Below, one piece after another: positions 17,486 to 26,316 of a stretch of DNA of 64,000 bases (its first letter is position 1; every line of letters begins with the position of its first letter). This DNA is from Pleomorphomonas sp. T1.2MG-36 (GTDB lineage: Bacteria; Pseudomonadota; Alphaproteobacteria; Rhizobiales; Pleomorphomonadaceae). Position numbers and translations under genes: made by a program. The DNA lies in NCBI RefSeq assembly GCF_950100655.1, contig NZ_CATNLY010000051.1, forward strand, positions 62,001 through 126,000. Direction: 5' to 3'. The notes beneath the pieces were generated by a model. It was not told the origin of the DNA. It searched no databases and worked only from the letters and a program-made list of their open reading frames with translations.

Positions 17486-18064
17486 ATGTCGTTGCGTCTG
17501 TCGGCGCTGAAAGCGCTGCCGTTCCTCCTGCTGGCCTTCGTTGTTTCGGCGGCAATGCCCGCCGTCGCCCAGCAGGCTCCGCAGACCTACTCGTCGTCGG
17601 AACTGGTGGATACCGGCCACAAGTTCTTTGGCGAAATGTCGAGCGGCCTCGCTTCGGCGATCGAGCGGTCGGCGTCCGAGTATGGCCAGCCCAATGGCTA
17701 CATCCTTGGCCAGGAAGGCTCGGGCGCCTTTCTCGGCGGACTTCGCTACGGCGAGGGCGTCCTCTACACCCGCAACGCCGGCAACTCGCGTGTCTACTGG
17801 CAGGGGCCGAGCTTCGGCATCGACTTCGGCGGCGACGGCGCCCGCACCATGATCCTCGTCTACAATCTGCCCTCGGTGCAGTCGATCTACCAACGGTTCG
17901 GGGGCGTCAACGGTTCGGCCTACCTGGTTGGTGGCTTCGGCATCACCGCGCTGCGCCAGGGCGATATCACGCTGGTGCCGGTGCGGACCGGCGTCGGCGC
18001 CCGTCTCGGGGTCAACGTCGGCTATCTCAAGTTCACGCCGCAGGCCACCTGGAACCCATTCTGA
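17486..18064 (+). CDS. eipA: EipA-family (DUF1134) envelope integrity protein
   Basis: A 192-residue DUF1134 protein, the family of Brucella EipA, a periplasmic beta-barrel protein needed for envelope integrity. A signal peptide (LPFLLLAFVVSAAMPAVAQ) precedes the characteristic YSSSELVDTGHKFFGEMS, then ERSASEYGQPNGYILGQE and NSRVYWQGPSFGIDFGGDG. The ATG at 17486 is chosen because GGAGGG lies seven bases upstream; ATGs at 17471 and 17480 are less well placed. In Caulobacter and Brucella the family is tied to the cell-cycle/envelope regulon; no convincing CtrA site was found here. Confidence 0.92.
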   Translation: MSLRLSALKALPFLLLAFVVSAAMPAVAQQAPQTYSSSELVDTGHKFFGEMSSGLASAIERSASEYGQPNGYILGQEGSGAFLGGLRYGEGVLYTRNAGNSRVYWQGPSFGIDFGGDGARTMILVYNLPSVQSIYQRFGGVNGSAYLVGGFGITALRQGDITLVPVRTGVGARLGVNVGYLKFTPQATWNPF

Positions 18065-18205
18065 CGGCTTGATGATACGCAATAACGGCTTTCGCCATTT
18101 TTTTCGTCATCGGAAAGGCGTGGACGCCGGTCCGCCCTTGACCGTTTCGTTACCAATGCGCGACAAATGGTGGTCTGGGACTGATCTGCCGCGGGATGGC
18201 ATGAC

Positions 18206-19033
18206 GTGATCGAGACGGTGCTGATCTTTCTGGCGGGGATGTTGACGGCGGGGCTCGGCGCGTTGCTGCTGATGCCGGCGATCAACTCGCGCGCCGTGCG
18301 TCTCTATCGGCGTCGGCTCGACCAGCAATTGCCCCGTTCGGTCGCCGAAATGGCGGCGGCCAAGGACGCGATCAGGGCCGAGATGGCGGCGCGCATGGCG
18401 CGGGTCGAGGTCGAACTCGACGCGGCGCGGCAGGCGGTTGCCACGGCCCAGCTCCAGAGTTCCAAGGATCGCCATCTGGCCCGGGCGCTTGAAGCGGAAA
18501 AGGTCAGTTTCGAGGCGACCATCGCCGACTACGAGAAGCGCCTCGACGAGGCGCACTCCATTGCCCGCTATGCCCACGAGGCGGTGGCGCGGGTCGACGC
18601 CGAGCGGCGCGACCTGCAGCGCCAGGTCAGCGTCCGGGCCATGGAGGCCGAAACCAGCCGTGACGAGGCGGAATCGCTCGCGGCCGACATGAAGATGGCG
18701 CTGGTCGAGGCCGAAGCGCGTATCGCCGTGTTGTCCGAGACCATCGCCGACCTCACCCACACGCCGCCGCTGATCCATCCGCCGGTCGTTTCCAGCGGAC
18801 CGGCGGCGCCCGTCATCCATGTGGATTTCGGTGCGAAGACCGAGCGGCAGCCGGAGCGGCAGAGCGCGAAGGGTGGGGAAGAGGACGTTGACGACGAGGC
18901 TCGCATCGACGATCTCGCCAACCGCCTGAAGCTGCTGCGCGCCCGCAACGCGGTCGCCCGCCAGCGCATCGAATCGGCGCTGGCCAAGGGAACCGAGCCG
19001 TCGGGAGACGCGCCGAAGTCGGGCTCGTCCTGA
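18206..19033 (+). CDS. Membrane-anchored coiled-coil protein
   Basis: A 275-residue protein of unknown function. One N-terminal membrane segment (VLIFLAGMLTAGLGALLLMPAI, no cleavage site) is followed by about 160 residues of charged, Ala-rich heptad-like sequence typical of a long coiled coil, then a Pro-rich linker and a short helical C-terminal segment (DDLANRLKLLRARNAVARQRIESAL). The start is a GTG at 18206. The layout suggests an inner-membrane scaffold reaching into the cytoplasm. It follows eipA by 141 bp on the same strand. I do not recognise a named family. Confidence 0.7.
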   Translation: MIETVLIFLAGMLTAGLGALLLMPAINSRAVRLYRRRLDQQLPRSVAEMAAAKDAIRAEMAARMARVEVELDAARQAVATAQLQSSKDRHLARALEAEKVSFEATIADYEKRLDEAHSIARYAHEAVARVDAERRDLQRQVSVRAMEAETSRDEAESLAADMKMALVEAEARIAVLSETIADLTHTPPLIHPPVVSSGPAAPVIHVDFGAKTERQPERQSAKGGEEDVDDEARIDDLANRLKLLRARNAVARQRIESALAKGTEPSGDAPKSGSS

Positions 19034-19075
19034 TCCCCCGGATTTTCCGCATCCGTTCGAAAGCGATCTCATACG

Positions 19076-19125
19076 CGTTCCGCTTGATCCGGACTCCTCC
19101 GGCTCAAAACGGGCGGCTCAAGCGG
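19076..19125. repeat. Second dispersed repeat family, copy A
   Basis: CGTTCCGCTTGATC is the exact reverse complement of GATCAAGCGGAACG at 21969-21982. It continues into GGCTCAAGCGGG, giving an inverted repeat of CCGCTTGA-like arms. It fills the gap between the convergent coiled-coil and zinc permease genes. Confidence 0.6.
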
Positions 19126-19212
19126 GTTTCGGCCTGACCGGCCGGCGCCCGGTCGGGCGCTTCCGCTTCCGTCAGGTTCCGCCCGAAAGGTCGAAACCCG
19201 ACGGAAACGGTA

Positions 19213-20078
19213 TCAGCCGGTGCGGTGGCGCACCGGGCGCAGCCGCGCGATCAGGCCGCCGGTGGGGCCGAAGGCGACGGACAGCGCATAGAGGATGCCG
19301 GCGGCGACGATGATCGCCGGGCCAGACGGCAGGTTGGCGGCGAAGGAGGCGGTCAGGCCGGCGACCGACGACAATGCGGCGAAGGCCATGGCGAGCGCCG
19401 TCATGGCGCCGAGCGAGCGCGTCCAGAAGCGGGCGCTGGCGGCCGGCAGCATCATCAGGCCGACCGACAGCAGCGTGCCGAGCGCCTGGAAGCCGGCGAT
19501 GAGGTTCAGCACCATCACCAGCATGAAGGCGACGTGGATCGCCGCGCCGCGTCCGCCGACCGCCTTCAGGAAGCCGGGGTCGACGCATTCGAGCACCAGC
19601 GGCCGCCACAGGACCGCGAAGGCGACGACGGTGATGGAGGCGACGATGCCGATGAAGATGAGGGCGGTGTCGTCGATGGCCAGCACCGAGCCGAACAGCA
19701 GGTGCATCACGTCGACCGCCGAGCCGCGTGCCGAGATCAGGATGACGCCGAGCGCCAGCGACACCAGATAGAGGGTGGCGAGCGAGGCGTCTTCCCGGAG
19801 CGGCGTCAGACGGGTGATGGCGCTCGCCAGCAAGGCGATGGCGAGGCCGGCGGCGAGACCGCCCGCCGTCATGGCCCAGAGGTTGAGTCCGGCGAGGAGG
19901 TAGCCCGCCGCGACGCCCGGCAGGATGGCGTGGGCCATGGCGTCGCCGGTTAGCGACAGGCGGCGCAGCATCAGGAACACGCCGACCGGCGCGGCGGCCA
20001 CCGAAAGCACCAGGCAGCCGGCAAGCGCCCTGCGCATGAAGGCGAAGTCGGAGAAGGCGGCGAGAAGATCGACAAGGG

Positions 20079-20082
<4 letters not shown>
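19213..20082 (-). CDS. znuB: Zinc ABC transporter permease (ZnuB type)
   Basis: A 289-residue integral membrane permease of the metal-chelate ABC-3 family with about eight to nine hydrophobic helices (for example CLVLSVAAAPVGVFLMLRRL and VGLMMLPAASARFWTRSLGA). The conserved GDAMAHAILPGVAAGYLL loop contacts the ATPase. It imports Zn (or possibly Mn) across the inner membrane with ZnuC. Its ATG overlaps the znuC stop by four bases. Zinc is favoured over manganese because of the Zur-type operator ahead of the operon. Confidence 0.9.
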
Positions 20083-20854
<772 letters not shown>

Positions 20855-20855
<1 letters not shown>

Positions 20856-21025
20856 TATCGCAGCACCCAACCGATGGTCGCCCAGATGCCGGCGACGAGA
20901 ATGCCGGCGCCGGCGAGGCGGGCGGCGAGACCGAAACGCAGCACCGACGGCCGTATGACGACGGTGACCGATCGGCCGGCGTCGGTGGACGGGGAGGGCG
21001 ACGAATGAAGGGGATGTTGCGGCAT
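20855..21025 (-). CDS. 56-residue membrane protein leading the zinc operon
   Basis: A small protein with a polar N-terminal third containing two His and a Ser/Pro-rich stretch, and one hydrophobic helix near the C-terminus (LAARLAGAGILVAGIWATIGWVL). Its stop overlaps the znuC start (TAATG), and its start lies 34 bases after the Zur box, so it is the promoter-proximal gene of a zinc-repressed operon. I do not recognise a family. Possible roles are a transporter accessory subunit or a coupling leader; neither is shown. Confidence 0.65.
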
Positions 21026-21058
21026 GGCAGCTCGGCGGCGACGATCAAGGCGGAAACC

Positions 21059-21071
21059 GTTATAGTATAAC
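21059..21071 (-). promoter_or_regulatory. Zur box of the zinc transporter operon
   Basis: GTTATAGTATAAC, a perfect 13-bp dyad matching the alphaproteobacterial Zur consensus (GTTATA-n-TATAAC) as I know it. Placed 34 bases upstream of the operon's first start codon, it predicts repression when zinc is plentiful. Confidence 0.85.
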
Positions 21072-21368
21072 GTTACCTCGGTCAACCGCCATCGTTGTCA
21101 GTGGCCGCGTACTTTAAAACGCGTCGAGACTGATATGTTCAAATCTTATTTATCGGGCAAGAACACTCATATGCATTCCCTTGTGTAAATGTAATTACGT
21201 AAGCGCTTAGGAAACAATTTTCATAGATAGTTCGGTTAATGGAAACTTGTCGGAAGACTTTGCCGGAGATTGGCTATTCGCGCCATATGCGAGGTGCATG
21301 CTTGAAGTCTCAGTCATTATTGTTTAGTAGGTATAAAAGGCACACGATTCTCCCAAGGTCGCAGCAAA
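21072..21368. other. AT-rich gap between the zinc operon and MarR gene
   Basis: About 300 bases of clearly lower GC than the surroundings. It includes short palindromes (AATTACGTAA-type, GCATGC, ATATGCATT) and a TATAAAA before the MarR gene. No ORF with a ribosome site and no RNA gene could be recognised. Probably regulatory DNA for the divergent genes. Confidence 0.5.
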
Positions 21369-21860
21369 GTGGTCACTAGCATTCTCCTTTCCTCCGTCCG
21401 GCAAAATGCCGGGGAGGCAGCCGACACGGTCGAGCCCGACCTCATGAAAACCTTTCTGCTCGCCTATGAGTCGGTGATCGAGACTCTCCGGCCGAGCATG
21501 AAGGTGGCCGGCCTCACCGAGCCGCAATGGCGGGTGCTGCACGAGCTGAGAGCGCGGTCGCCGATGATCGCCTCCGAGCTCGCCGCCAACACCTTCGTCA
21601 GGGCGTCGAGCCTGTCGCGCATTCTGCGCGATCTTGAAGCGCGCGACCTGATCGCCAGGGCGCAGCAGTTCGAGGATCTCAGGAAGACGCTGGTGTCGCT
21701 CACCGACTATGGCCGCAAGACCATCGCGCCGATCGAGGCGACCTATGCCGAACTCGGCCAGCGCCTCGCCGACGCCGTCGGCCGCGAGGCGGTCGACGCC
21801 TGCGCCGCCGCCTGTTCCGGCATCGTCGAGCAGATCGGCGCACAGCCCGGCGACGACTGA
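21369..21860 (+). CDS. MarR-family regulator (HpaR-like)
   Basis: A 163-residue winged-helix MarR protein. The pattern LRPSMKVAGLTEPQWRVLHELR ... IASELAANTFVRASSLSRILRDLEARDLIAR ... RKTLVSLTDYGRKTI is the complete DNA-binding domain and is closest to HpaR, the repressor of homoprotocatechuate degradation. The start is a GTG at 21369; an in-frame ATG at 21444 would give a shorter protein. No aromatic-degradation operon is beside it, so the target is unknown. Confidence 0.82.
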   Translation: MVTSILLSSVRQNAGEAADTVEPDLMKTFLLAYESVIETLRPSMKVAGLTEPQWRVLHELRARSPMIASELAANTFVRASSLSRILRDLEARDLIARAQQFEDLRKTLVSLTDYGRKTIAPIEATYAELGQRLADAVGREAVDACAAACSGIVEQIGAQPGDD

Positions 21861-21890
21861 AAGCCGTTTCACTGTCGAATTGCGTGATGC

Positions 21891-21932
21891 ACCGCCGGAG
21901 GGCGCCGCGTTGGCGGCTCCTCCGGCGGTTTC
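21891..21932 (+). terminator. Terminator of the MarR gene
   Basis: A perfect 11-bp stem (ACCGCCGGAGG with CCTCCGGCGGT), with further pairing in the loop, followed by TTCGT. Confidence 0.75.
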
Positions 21933-21940
21933 GTATCATC

Positions 21941-21984
21941 CCGCTTCCGCTTGAGCTGGATGCAACCAGATCAAGCGGAACGGG
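21941..21984. repeat. Second dispersed repeat family, copy B
   Basis: TTCCGCTTGA and TCAAGCGGAA form a perfect 10-bp stem, extended by CCCG/CGGG, around a 16-nt loop. It shares GATCAAGCGGAACG with the repeat at 19076. It lies in the gap of two convergent genes. Confidence 0.65.
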
Positions 21985-21986
21985 TA

Positions 21987-23291
21987 TCAACCCTGAGACT
22001 GTGCCGGCGCGGTGACCAGCACCTTGTCGATGCGGCGCCCGTCCATGTCGACGATCTCGAACCGCCAGCCGCGCCAGTCGACGATGTCGCCGGTCGATGG
22101 GATGGCCTTGGTCACCGACAGCACGAAGCCGGCCAGCGTTTCGTAGTCGCGCTCGGGGTCGTCGAGACCCTTGCAGTCGATCTTCTCGGCCACGAGGTCC
22201 ACGCCGAGGTCGGCGTCGATCAGCCAGCTTCCGTCGGCGCGCTGGACGATCTCGCTGAGCTCCTCGTCGGCTTCGCCGCCGAGGTTGCCGACGATGGCGG
22301 TCAGGATGTCGGCAGCGGTGACCATGCCCTCGACCGAGCCGTATTCGTCGATCACCATCACCATCTGCAACGGCGAGCGGCGCAGCGTGTCGAGCACGTC
22401 GAGGGCCGAGGCGGTGTCGGGCACCATGTCGACCTGACGGATGCGGCTCCGGAGGTCGAGCGCTTCACCCTTCAGGTGCTGGTCGAGAAGATCCTTGGCC
22501 TGGATGACGCCCTGCACCATGTCGATCGAGCCGGTGAAAACCGGATAGCGCGAGTGGGACGAGGAGGCGATCGCCTCGACGATGCGCCGGTCGTCCCAGT
22601 CGAGATCGATGCCGGTGATGTCGGGGCGCGGGATCATGACGGCGCGGATGGAGCGGTCGCTGAAGCGCATGACGCCGGCCATCAGCTCCTTTTCCTCGGG
22701 CTCCAGGATGCCGGAGTTGGTGCCCTCGGCGATCACCGCCTTGATCTCTTCCTCGGTGACGGTGCTTTCTCCGGTTGCCTTCAGGCCAAGGGCGCCGATG
22801 ATGAGACGGCTGGACCGTTCGAGGACGAAGGCGACCGGCGTGGCGACGAAGGCAACGCCCAGCATTGGTCGGGCCATGATCGAGGCGACCGCCTCGGGGT
22901 TGGCGAGCGCGATCTGCTTGGGGACCAGCTCGCCGATCACCAGCGAGAAATAGGTGATCAGGCCGACCACCACGGCGATGGACAGCGCGGAGGCGAAGGC
23001 GGTGGGAACGCCTTCGGCAACCAGGAACAGGGCGAAGGGCTCCGACAGGGTGGCGCCGGAATAGGCGCCGGCCAGGATGCCGACCAGGGTGATGCCGATC
23101 TGCACCGAGGACAGGAAACGACCGGGATTGGCCGCGAGCTTCAACACCGTCGCGGCGCCCTTCGAGCCCTTGGCGGCCAAAGCCTCGAGGCGCGGGCGGC
23201 GGGAGGAAACCACCGCCAGCTCGGACATCGCAAAAAGACCGTTCAATATAAGGAGGATGAAGATAACGCCGATTTCAAAGAGGTAGCCCAT
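21987..23291 (-). CDS. CNNM/CorC-family membrane protein (hemolysin family)
   Basis: A 434-residue inner-membrane protein with an N-terminal DUF21 (CNNM) domain of about four helices (IGVIFILLILNGLFAMSELAVV onward), a tandem CBS pair (MIPRPDITGIDLDWDD; PLQMVMVIDEYGSVEGMVTAADI) and a C-terminal CorC/HlyC domain. Members export or sense divalent metals such as Mg or Co; the old name hemolysin is misleading. Length and domain order are typical. It converges with the MarR gene. Confidence 0.92.
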   Translation of the reverse strand: MGYLFEIGVIFILLILNGLFAMSELAVVSSRRPRLEALAAKGSKGAATVLKLAANPGRFLSSVQIGITLVGILAGAYSGATLSEPFALFLVAEGVPTAFASALSIAVVVGLITYFSLVIGELVPKQIALANPEAVASIMARPMLGVAFVATPVAFVLERSSRLIIGALGLKATGESTVTEEEIKAVIAEGTNSGILEPEEKELMAGVMRFSDRSIRAVMIPRPDITGIDLDWDDRRIVEAIASSSHSRYPVFTGSIDMVQGVIQAKDLLDQHLKGEALDLRSRIRQVDMVPDTASALDVLDTLRRSPLQMVMVIDEYGSVEGMVTAADILTAIVGNLGGEADEELSEIVQRADGSWLIDADLGVDLVAEKIDCKGLDDPERDYETLAGFVLSVTKAIPSTGDIVDWRGWRFEIVDMDGRRIDKVLVTAPAQSQG

Positions 23292-23551
23292 GGGGTGCGG
23301 GGGTGACCCGGCTGCTCCGTAGCAAGTTGCACGTCGGGGAAAAATACAGGCTGTTCGGTTTTCTCGCTAGAGGCGCGCCCGAAAAGTTGCGACGCCGCCA
23401 GCCGGCGAACTCCTGGGAAGGAGCCCGCTGGCGAAGCGCGTCCAAAGCGTCGGCTCCGATGGGAATCCCGCTGCCCATCAAGGTTGCCTTGCGGCGACCG
23501 GCTTCGGCTCACCGATGCGCGATACCGGCGTCCGTTTGGGAAGGGCCGGTC

Positions 23552-24328
23552 TCAGGCGAAGCGAGTTGCGATCCTTCCGATATCGGTGACCTCGACCTCC
23601 AGCTCCTGCCCTGGCAGAACCTGTAGCAGTATCGGAGCCAGCGCGCCGGTCGAGACGATGTCCCCGGCGCGGAGTCGGCGATCCCGCTTGATCAGGTCGT
23701 TGACAAGCCAGACCGCCGAGGCGACCGGGTCGGCCGGCCGACCATCCGCTTGCGTGTCGAGCACCGTTCTGCCGTCAATCGACGCGCGGATAGCCAGCCT
23801 GGCGAGGGTCTGCGGGTCGGGCATGTCGCGGCGTTTGCCGACAAATGTCGCGATATGCAGCGCGAAGTCCGCGATGGCGGCGAGACGGGGCTGGTCCGAC
23901 AGATGTCCGCGCCGGCCAAGGAGGACGATTGCCGGCTGGCAGGTCAGTGCCGCAGCACAGAACATGTTGCGCGTTACGGGCTGATGATCGTCACCGAGCG
24001 GTGCACCCATGGTGAAGACCAGGTCGCACTGAGCGCCGATGATCCCGCTGGGCAGCCGGAACGGATGGTCGGACGCCATGTAGCGGGTGCCGGCGGGGAT
24101 GGGGCCGTAGATCGGCGCATCGATGCCAAGGCTGCGGCAGACGGCAGGGCTACCGCCGACGATGGCGTACCCGACCGCGTCGTCGGCAAAAGCCGAAATC
24201 GCGTCTGCCTGGACCGACAGAGCCTCATCCTCGGTTTGCAGCATGTCGAGCGGTAGGGCAGAAATCGTTCCATTCTGGCGGTTCTTCGCCAGAAGTCTAG
24301 CAAGACGTTGCAGTTCTTCCTGAAACAT
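23552..24328 (-). CDS. 2-keto-4-pentenoate hydratase-like protein with altered metal site
   Basis: A 258-residue member of the MhpD/fumarylacetoacetase-C family, which hydrate 2-hydroxypenta-2,4-dienoate in aromatic meta-cleavage. GYAIVGGSPAVCRSLGIDAPIYGPI and MASDHPFRLPSG are family-like. The Mn ligands known from E. coli MhpD (two Glu in the EAE motif, one Glu in PAxE) align to Gln, Asp and Val here (GAQCDLVF, QPAIVLL), so catalysis as a hydratase is doubtful. It is divergent from a dapA gene across an AT-rich gap. A decarboxylase, isomerase or inactive binding role is possible. Confidence 0.7.
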   Translation of the reverse strand: MFQEELQRLARLLAKNRQNGTISALPLDMLQTEDEALSVQADAISAFADDAVGYAIVGGSPAVCRSLGIDAPIYGPIPAGTRYMASDHPFRLPSGIIGAQCDLVFTMGAPLGDDHQPVTRNMFCAAALTCQPAIVLLGRRGHLSDQPRLAAIADFALHIATFVGKRRDMPDPQTLARLAIRASIDGRTVLDTQADGRPADPVASAVWLVNDLIKRDRRLRAGDIVSTGALAPILLQVLPGQELEVEVTDIGRIATRFA

Positions 24329-24661
24329 ATCCGTGGAACCTCGAGGCGAAAGGGCGCCTGTTCCGATGTCATGTCAAATAAAATATTTCAGTATAAAGAC
24401 TTTTATATCTCTTCGACGGGTTTTTTTATGGAAAAACTATGCCGAGTGTAGGGCGACGGTCGTCGAAAACAAATGCTCGGCTTTCTAACTTCCTGATGCT
24501 GACGGCGTTGGCCCGTGCAAACTCGCCGGCGAGGGCTCGAAAGTGGTGGAGAATGGCCCCCGCCTTCTCCCCGCAACTCCCGGCTCGGCGATCCTGGGCG
24601 CCGCATGAGGGCTCTCCAGCACTTCGGCAGACGCGACAGCGAAACGGAAGGATCGAGTAAC
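24329..24661. other. AT-rich divergent gap between hydratase-like and dapA genes
   Basis: 333 bases, strongly AT-rich at 24370-24440 (AAATAAAATATTTCAG, TTTTTTTATGG). Probably carries divergent promoters. A 73-codon ORF inside it lacks a ribosome site and coding character. No RNA or operator could be assigned. Confidence 0.5.
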
Positions 24662-25657
24662 ATGACACCCATCAACGGAGGGATCTCGCTCGGAGGCGTG
24701 ATAACGGCTCTCATCACGCCATTTCGCGATGATGGCGTCGACCTCAACGCCTTGGCAGACCTCGTGGACTGGCAGATAGGTCAAGGCGTGCAGGGACTCG
24801 TTGCCTGCGGCACCACGGCGGAGTCGCCGACGCTGTCGCACTCGGAGTGGAGGGAGGCGATCCGCCTCTGCGCCGACGTTGCCAGAGGGCGCGTTCCGGT
24901 GATTGCCGGATCGGGCGTGAACGATACTCGGCGTACCATCGAGCTGACCAACGAGGCCGCCCGCCTTGGGGCCGACGCGGCGCTAGTGGTGACGCCGTAC
25001 TACAACAGACCGCCCCAGGAAGGCCTGTTCCGGCATTTCGATGCCGTCGCGCGCTCAGTCGATCTCCCGATCATTCTCTACAACGTCCCCGCCCGAACGG
25101 CCGTCGATCTCGAGCTCGACACTCTGGAGCGGCTGGCGGAGCGGTCCGGCATCATCGGAATCAAGGATGCGACCGGCGATCTGACGCGGGTGGGCGCCAC
25201 CTTGGATCGGTTCGGCGATCGCTTTATCCAGCTGTCCGGGCACGACCGGTCCATGTCGGGCTTCGTGGCGGTCGGTGGCAACGGCGCCATTTCCGTCATC
25301 TCGAACGTTGCGCCAATGCTGAGTGTGGCGATGATCGACGCAATAGGTCGTGGCGACCTCGCGGAAGCGCGGCGCATTCAGAGGCACCTTCTTCCATTGC
25401 AACAGGCGCTCGATCTGGAGGTCAATCCCGGTCCGATCAAGTTCGCGCTTCATTGCCTGCGCGGCTACTCGCCCCACCCGCGCCTTCCATTGGTCGACGT
25501 GGAGAGCGCAACGGCACGAGCCATCCGCGAAACCATCGCTCTTGCCGATACGCCGAGCGTCGACAGCTCCGCGGTTCGCCAGACGCCCGTGAGCGCACTG
25601 TCCACTGCCGGCTCCCGGCAGCGTAGTCGGCCGTTTATGTCGGCCGTGCGAACCTGA
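24662..25657 (+). CDS. dapA: 4-hydroxy-tetrahydrodipicolinate synthase (DapA)
   Basis: A 331-residue class I aldolase-fold enzyme that condenses pyruvate with aspartate semialdehyde in lysine/diaminopimelate synthesis. The active-site set is complete: Thr pair in CGTTAESPTL, Tyr in YNVPART, its Arg (typical of true DapA), and the Schiff-base Lys in GIKDATGD. The start MTPINGG at 24662 follows AAGGATCGAG. The last about 35 residues are a low-complexity tail absent from the usual 290-300-residue DapA. It may be a second DapA linked to an accessory pathway. Confidence 0.85.
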   Translation: MTPINGGISLGGVITALITPFRDDGVDLNALADLVDWQIGQGVQGLVACGTTAESPTLSHSEWREAIRLCADVARGRVPVIAGSGVNDTRRTIELTNEAARLGADAALVVTPYYNRPPQEGLFRHFDAVARSVDLPIILYNVPARTAVDLELDTLERLAERSGIIGIKDATGDLTRVGATLDRFGDRFIQLSGHDRSMSGFVAVGGNGAISVISNVAPMLSVAMIDAIGRGDLAEARRIQRHLLPLQQALDLEVNPGPIKFALHCLRGYSPHPRLPLVDVESATARAIRETIALADTPSVDSSAVRQTPVSALSTAGSRQRSRPFMSAVRT

Positions 25658-25786
25658 ATGAAAATACTATGACATTCCTCCCGACCCAGAATGGAGAACA
25701 TATCCGAGGATTCGTAGATTTGAGGCGTCGGCGGATAGTCCCGGCGAAGACCACCGAAGAAAATAAGATGCTCGGAAAGGGTTCCA

Positions 25787-25984
25787 ATGATGCCTCCCTA
25801 TGGTCATTTCCTCTACGCTCAGCAGCGCAAACCGGACGCAGCGAAGCAGCGTCCCGAAGGACAGGCCAAGGCCACCGTCCGGACGAGAAAGCCGTCTGGT
25901 GATCTGTGGTCGTTTCTGCAGTTGGTGGCCATGACCATCGTCATCATCGCGGCGGTGTTCGTCCTGACCTCTCTGGGCCGCTGA
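25787..25984 (+). CDS. Small single-helix membrane protein
   Basis: 65 residues: a basic N-terminal half (QQRKPDAAKQRPEGQAKATVRTRKP) and one C-terminal membrane helix (LWSFLQLVAMTIVIIAAVFVL), suggesting a cytoplasmic basic tail anchored in the inner membrane. AAGGG lies about five bases before the first of two adjacent ATGs (25787, 25790). It precedes another small gene on the same strand by 44 bases. No family recognised. Confidence 0.6.
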   Translation: MMPPYGHFLYAQQRKPDAAKQRPEGQAKATVRTRKPSGDLWSFLQLVAMTIVIIAAVFVLTSLGR

Positions 25985-26028
25985 TCGCCCTCGTTTTTGC
26001 CCGCAACAGAACAATCGGATCATTGATC

Positions 26029-26220
26029 ATGGCCAGTGCACTTCGACTGCAAGAGCCCGCTCGCCTCAACCATTTCCTGGTTCGGTGCGATAGCCGGGGA
26101 CGCTGGACGGTTCGCGACGAACGCAATCTCGTTGGCGGAACCTTCGTCAGCGAGGAGGCGGCGATCCATTTTGCCCGCCGCGAAAGCAATTACCTCCCCG
26201 GTGCGGTGATCCGTCGGTGA
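26029..26220 (+). CDS. Small conserved-looking protein (63 aa)
   Basis: 63 residues with a compact pattern RGRWTVRDERNLVGGTFVSEEAAIHFARRES that resembles DUF2188-type small rhizobial proteins. ATG at 26029; the longer upstream frame overlaps the previous small gene and is rejected. Soluble, basic, no membrane segment. It may form a two-gene unit with the small membrane protein upstream. Function unknown. Confidence 0.55.
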   Translation: MASALRLQEPARLNHFLVRCDSRGRWTVRDERNLVGGTFVSEEAAIHFARRESNYLPGAVIRR

Positions 26221-26316
26221 GGAGCCTGTCGCTTCCCTGCGGTCCCCCATGCTGGTGAAATGGGTCAGGTCGATGGCTCTGGCGAGCGACCAGGCCGCCG
26301 AGGCCTACCGCGCCCC

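Noticed and set aside
24439-24660. 73-codon ORF in the AT-rich gap before dapA
   Set aside because: No ribosome site; composition unlike the neighbouring coding DNA; more likely dapA leader.
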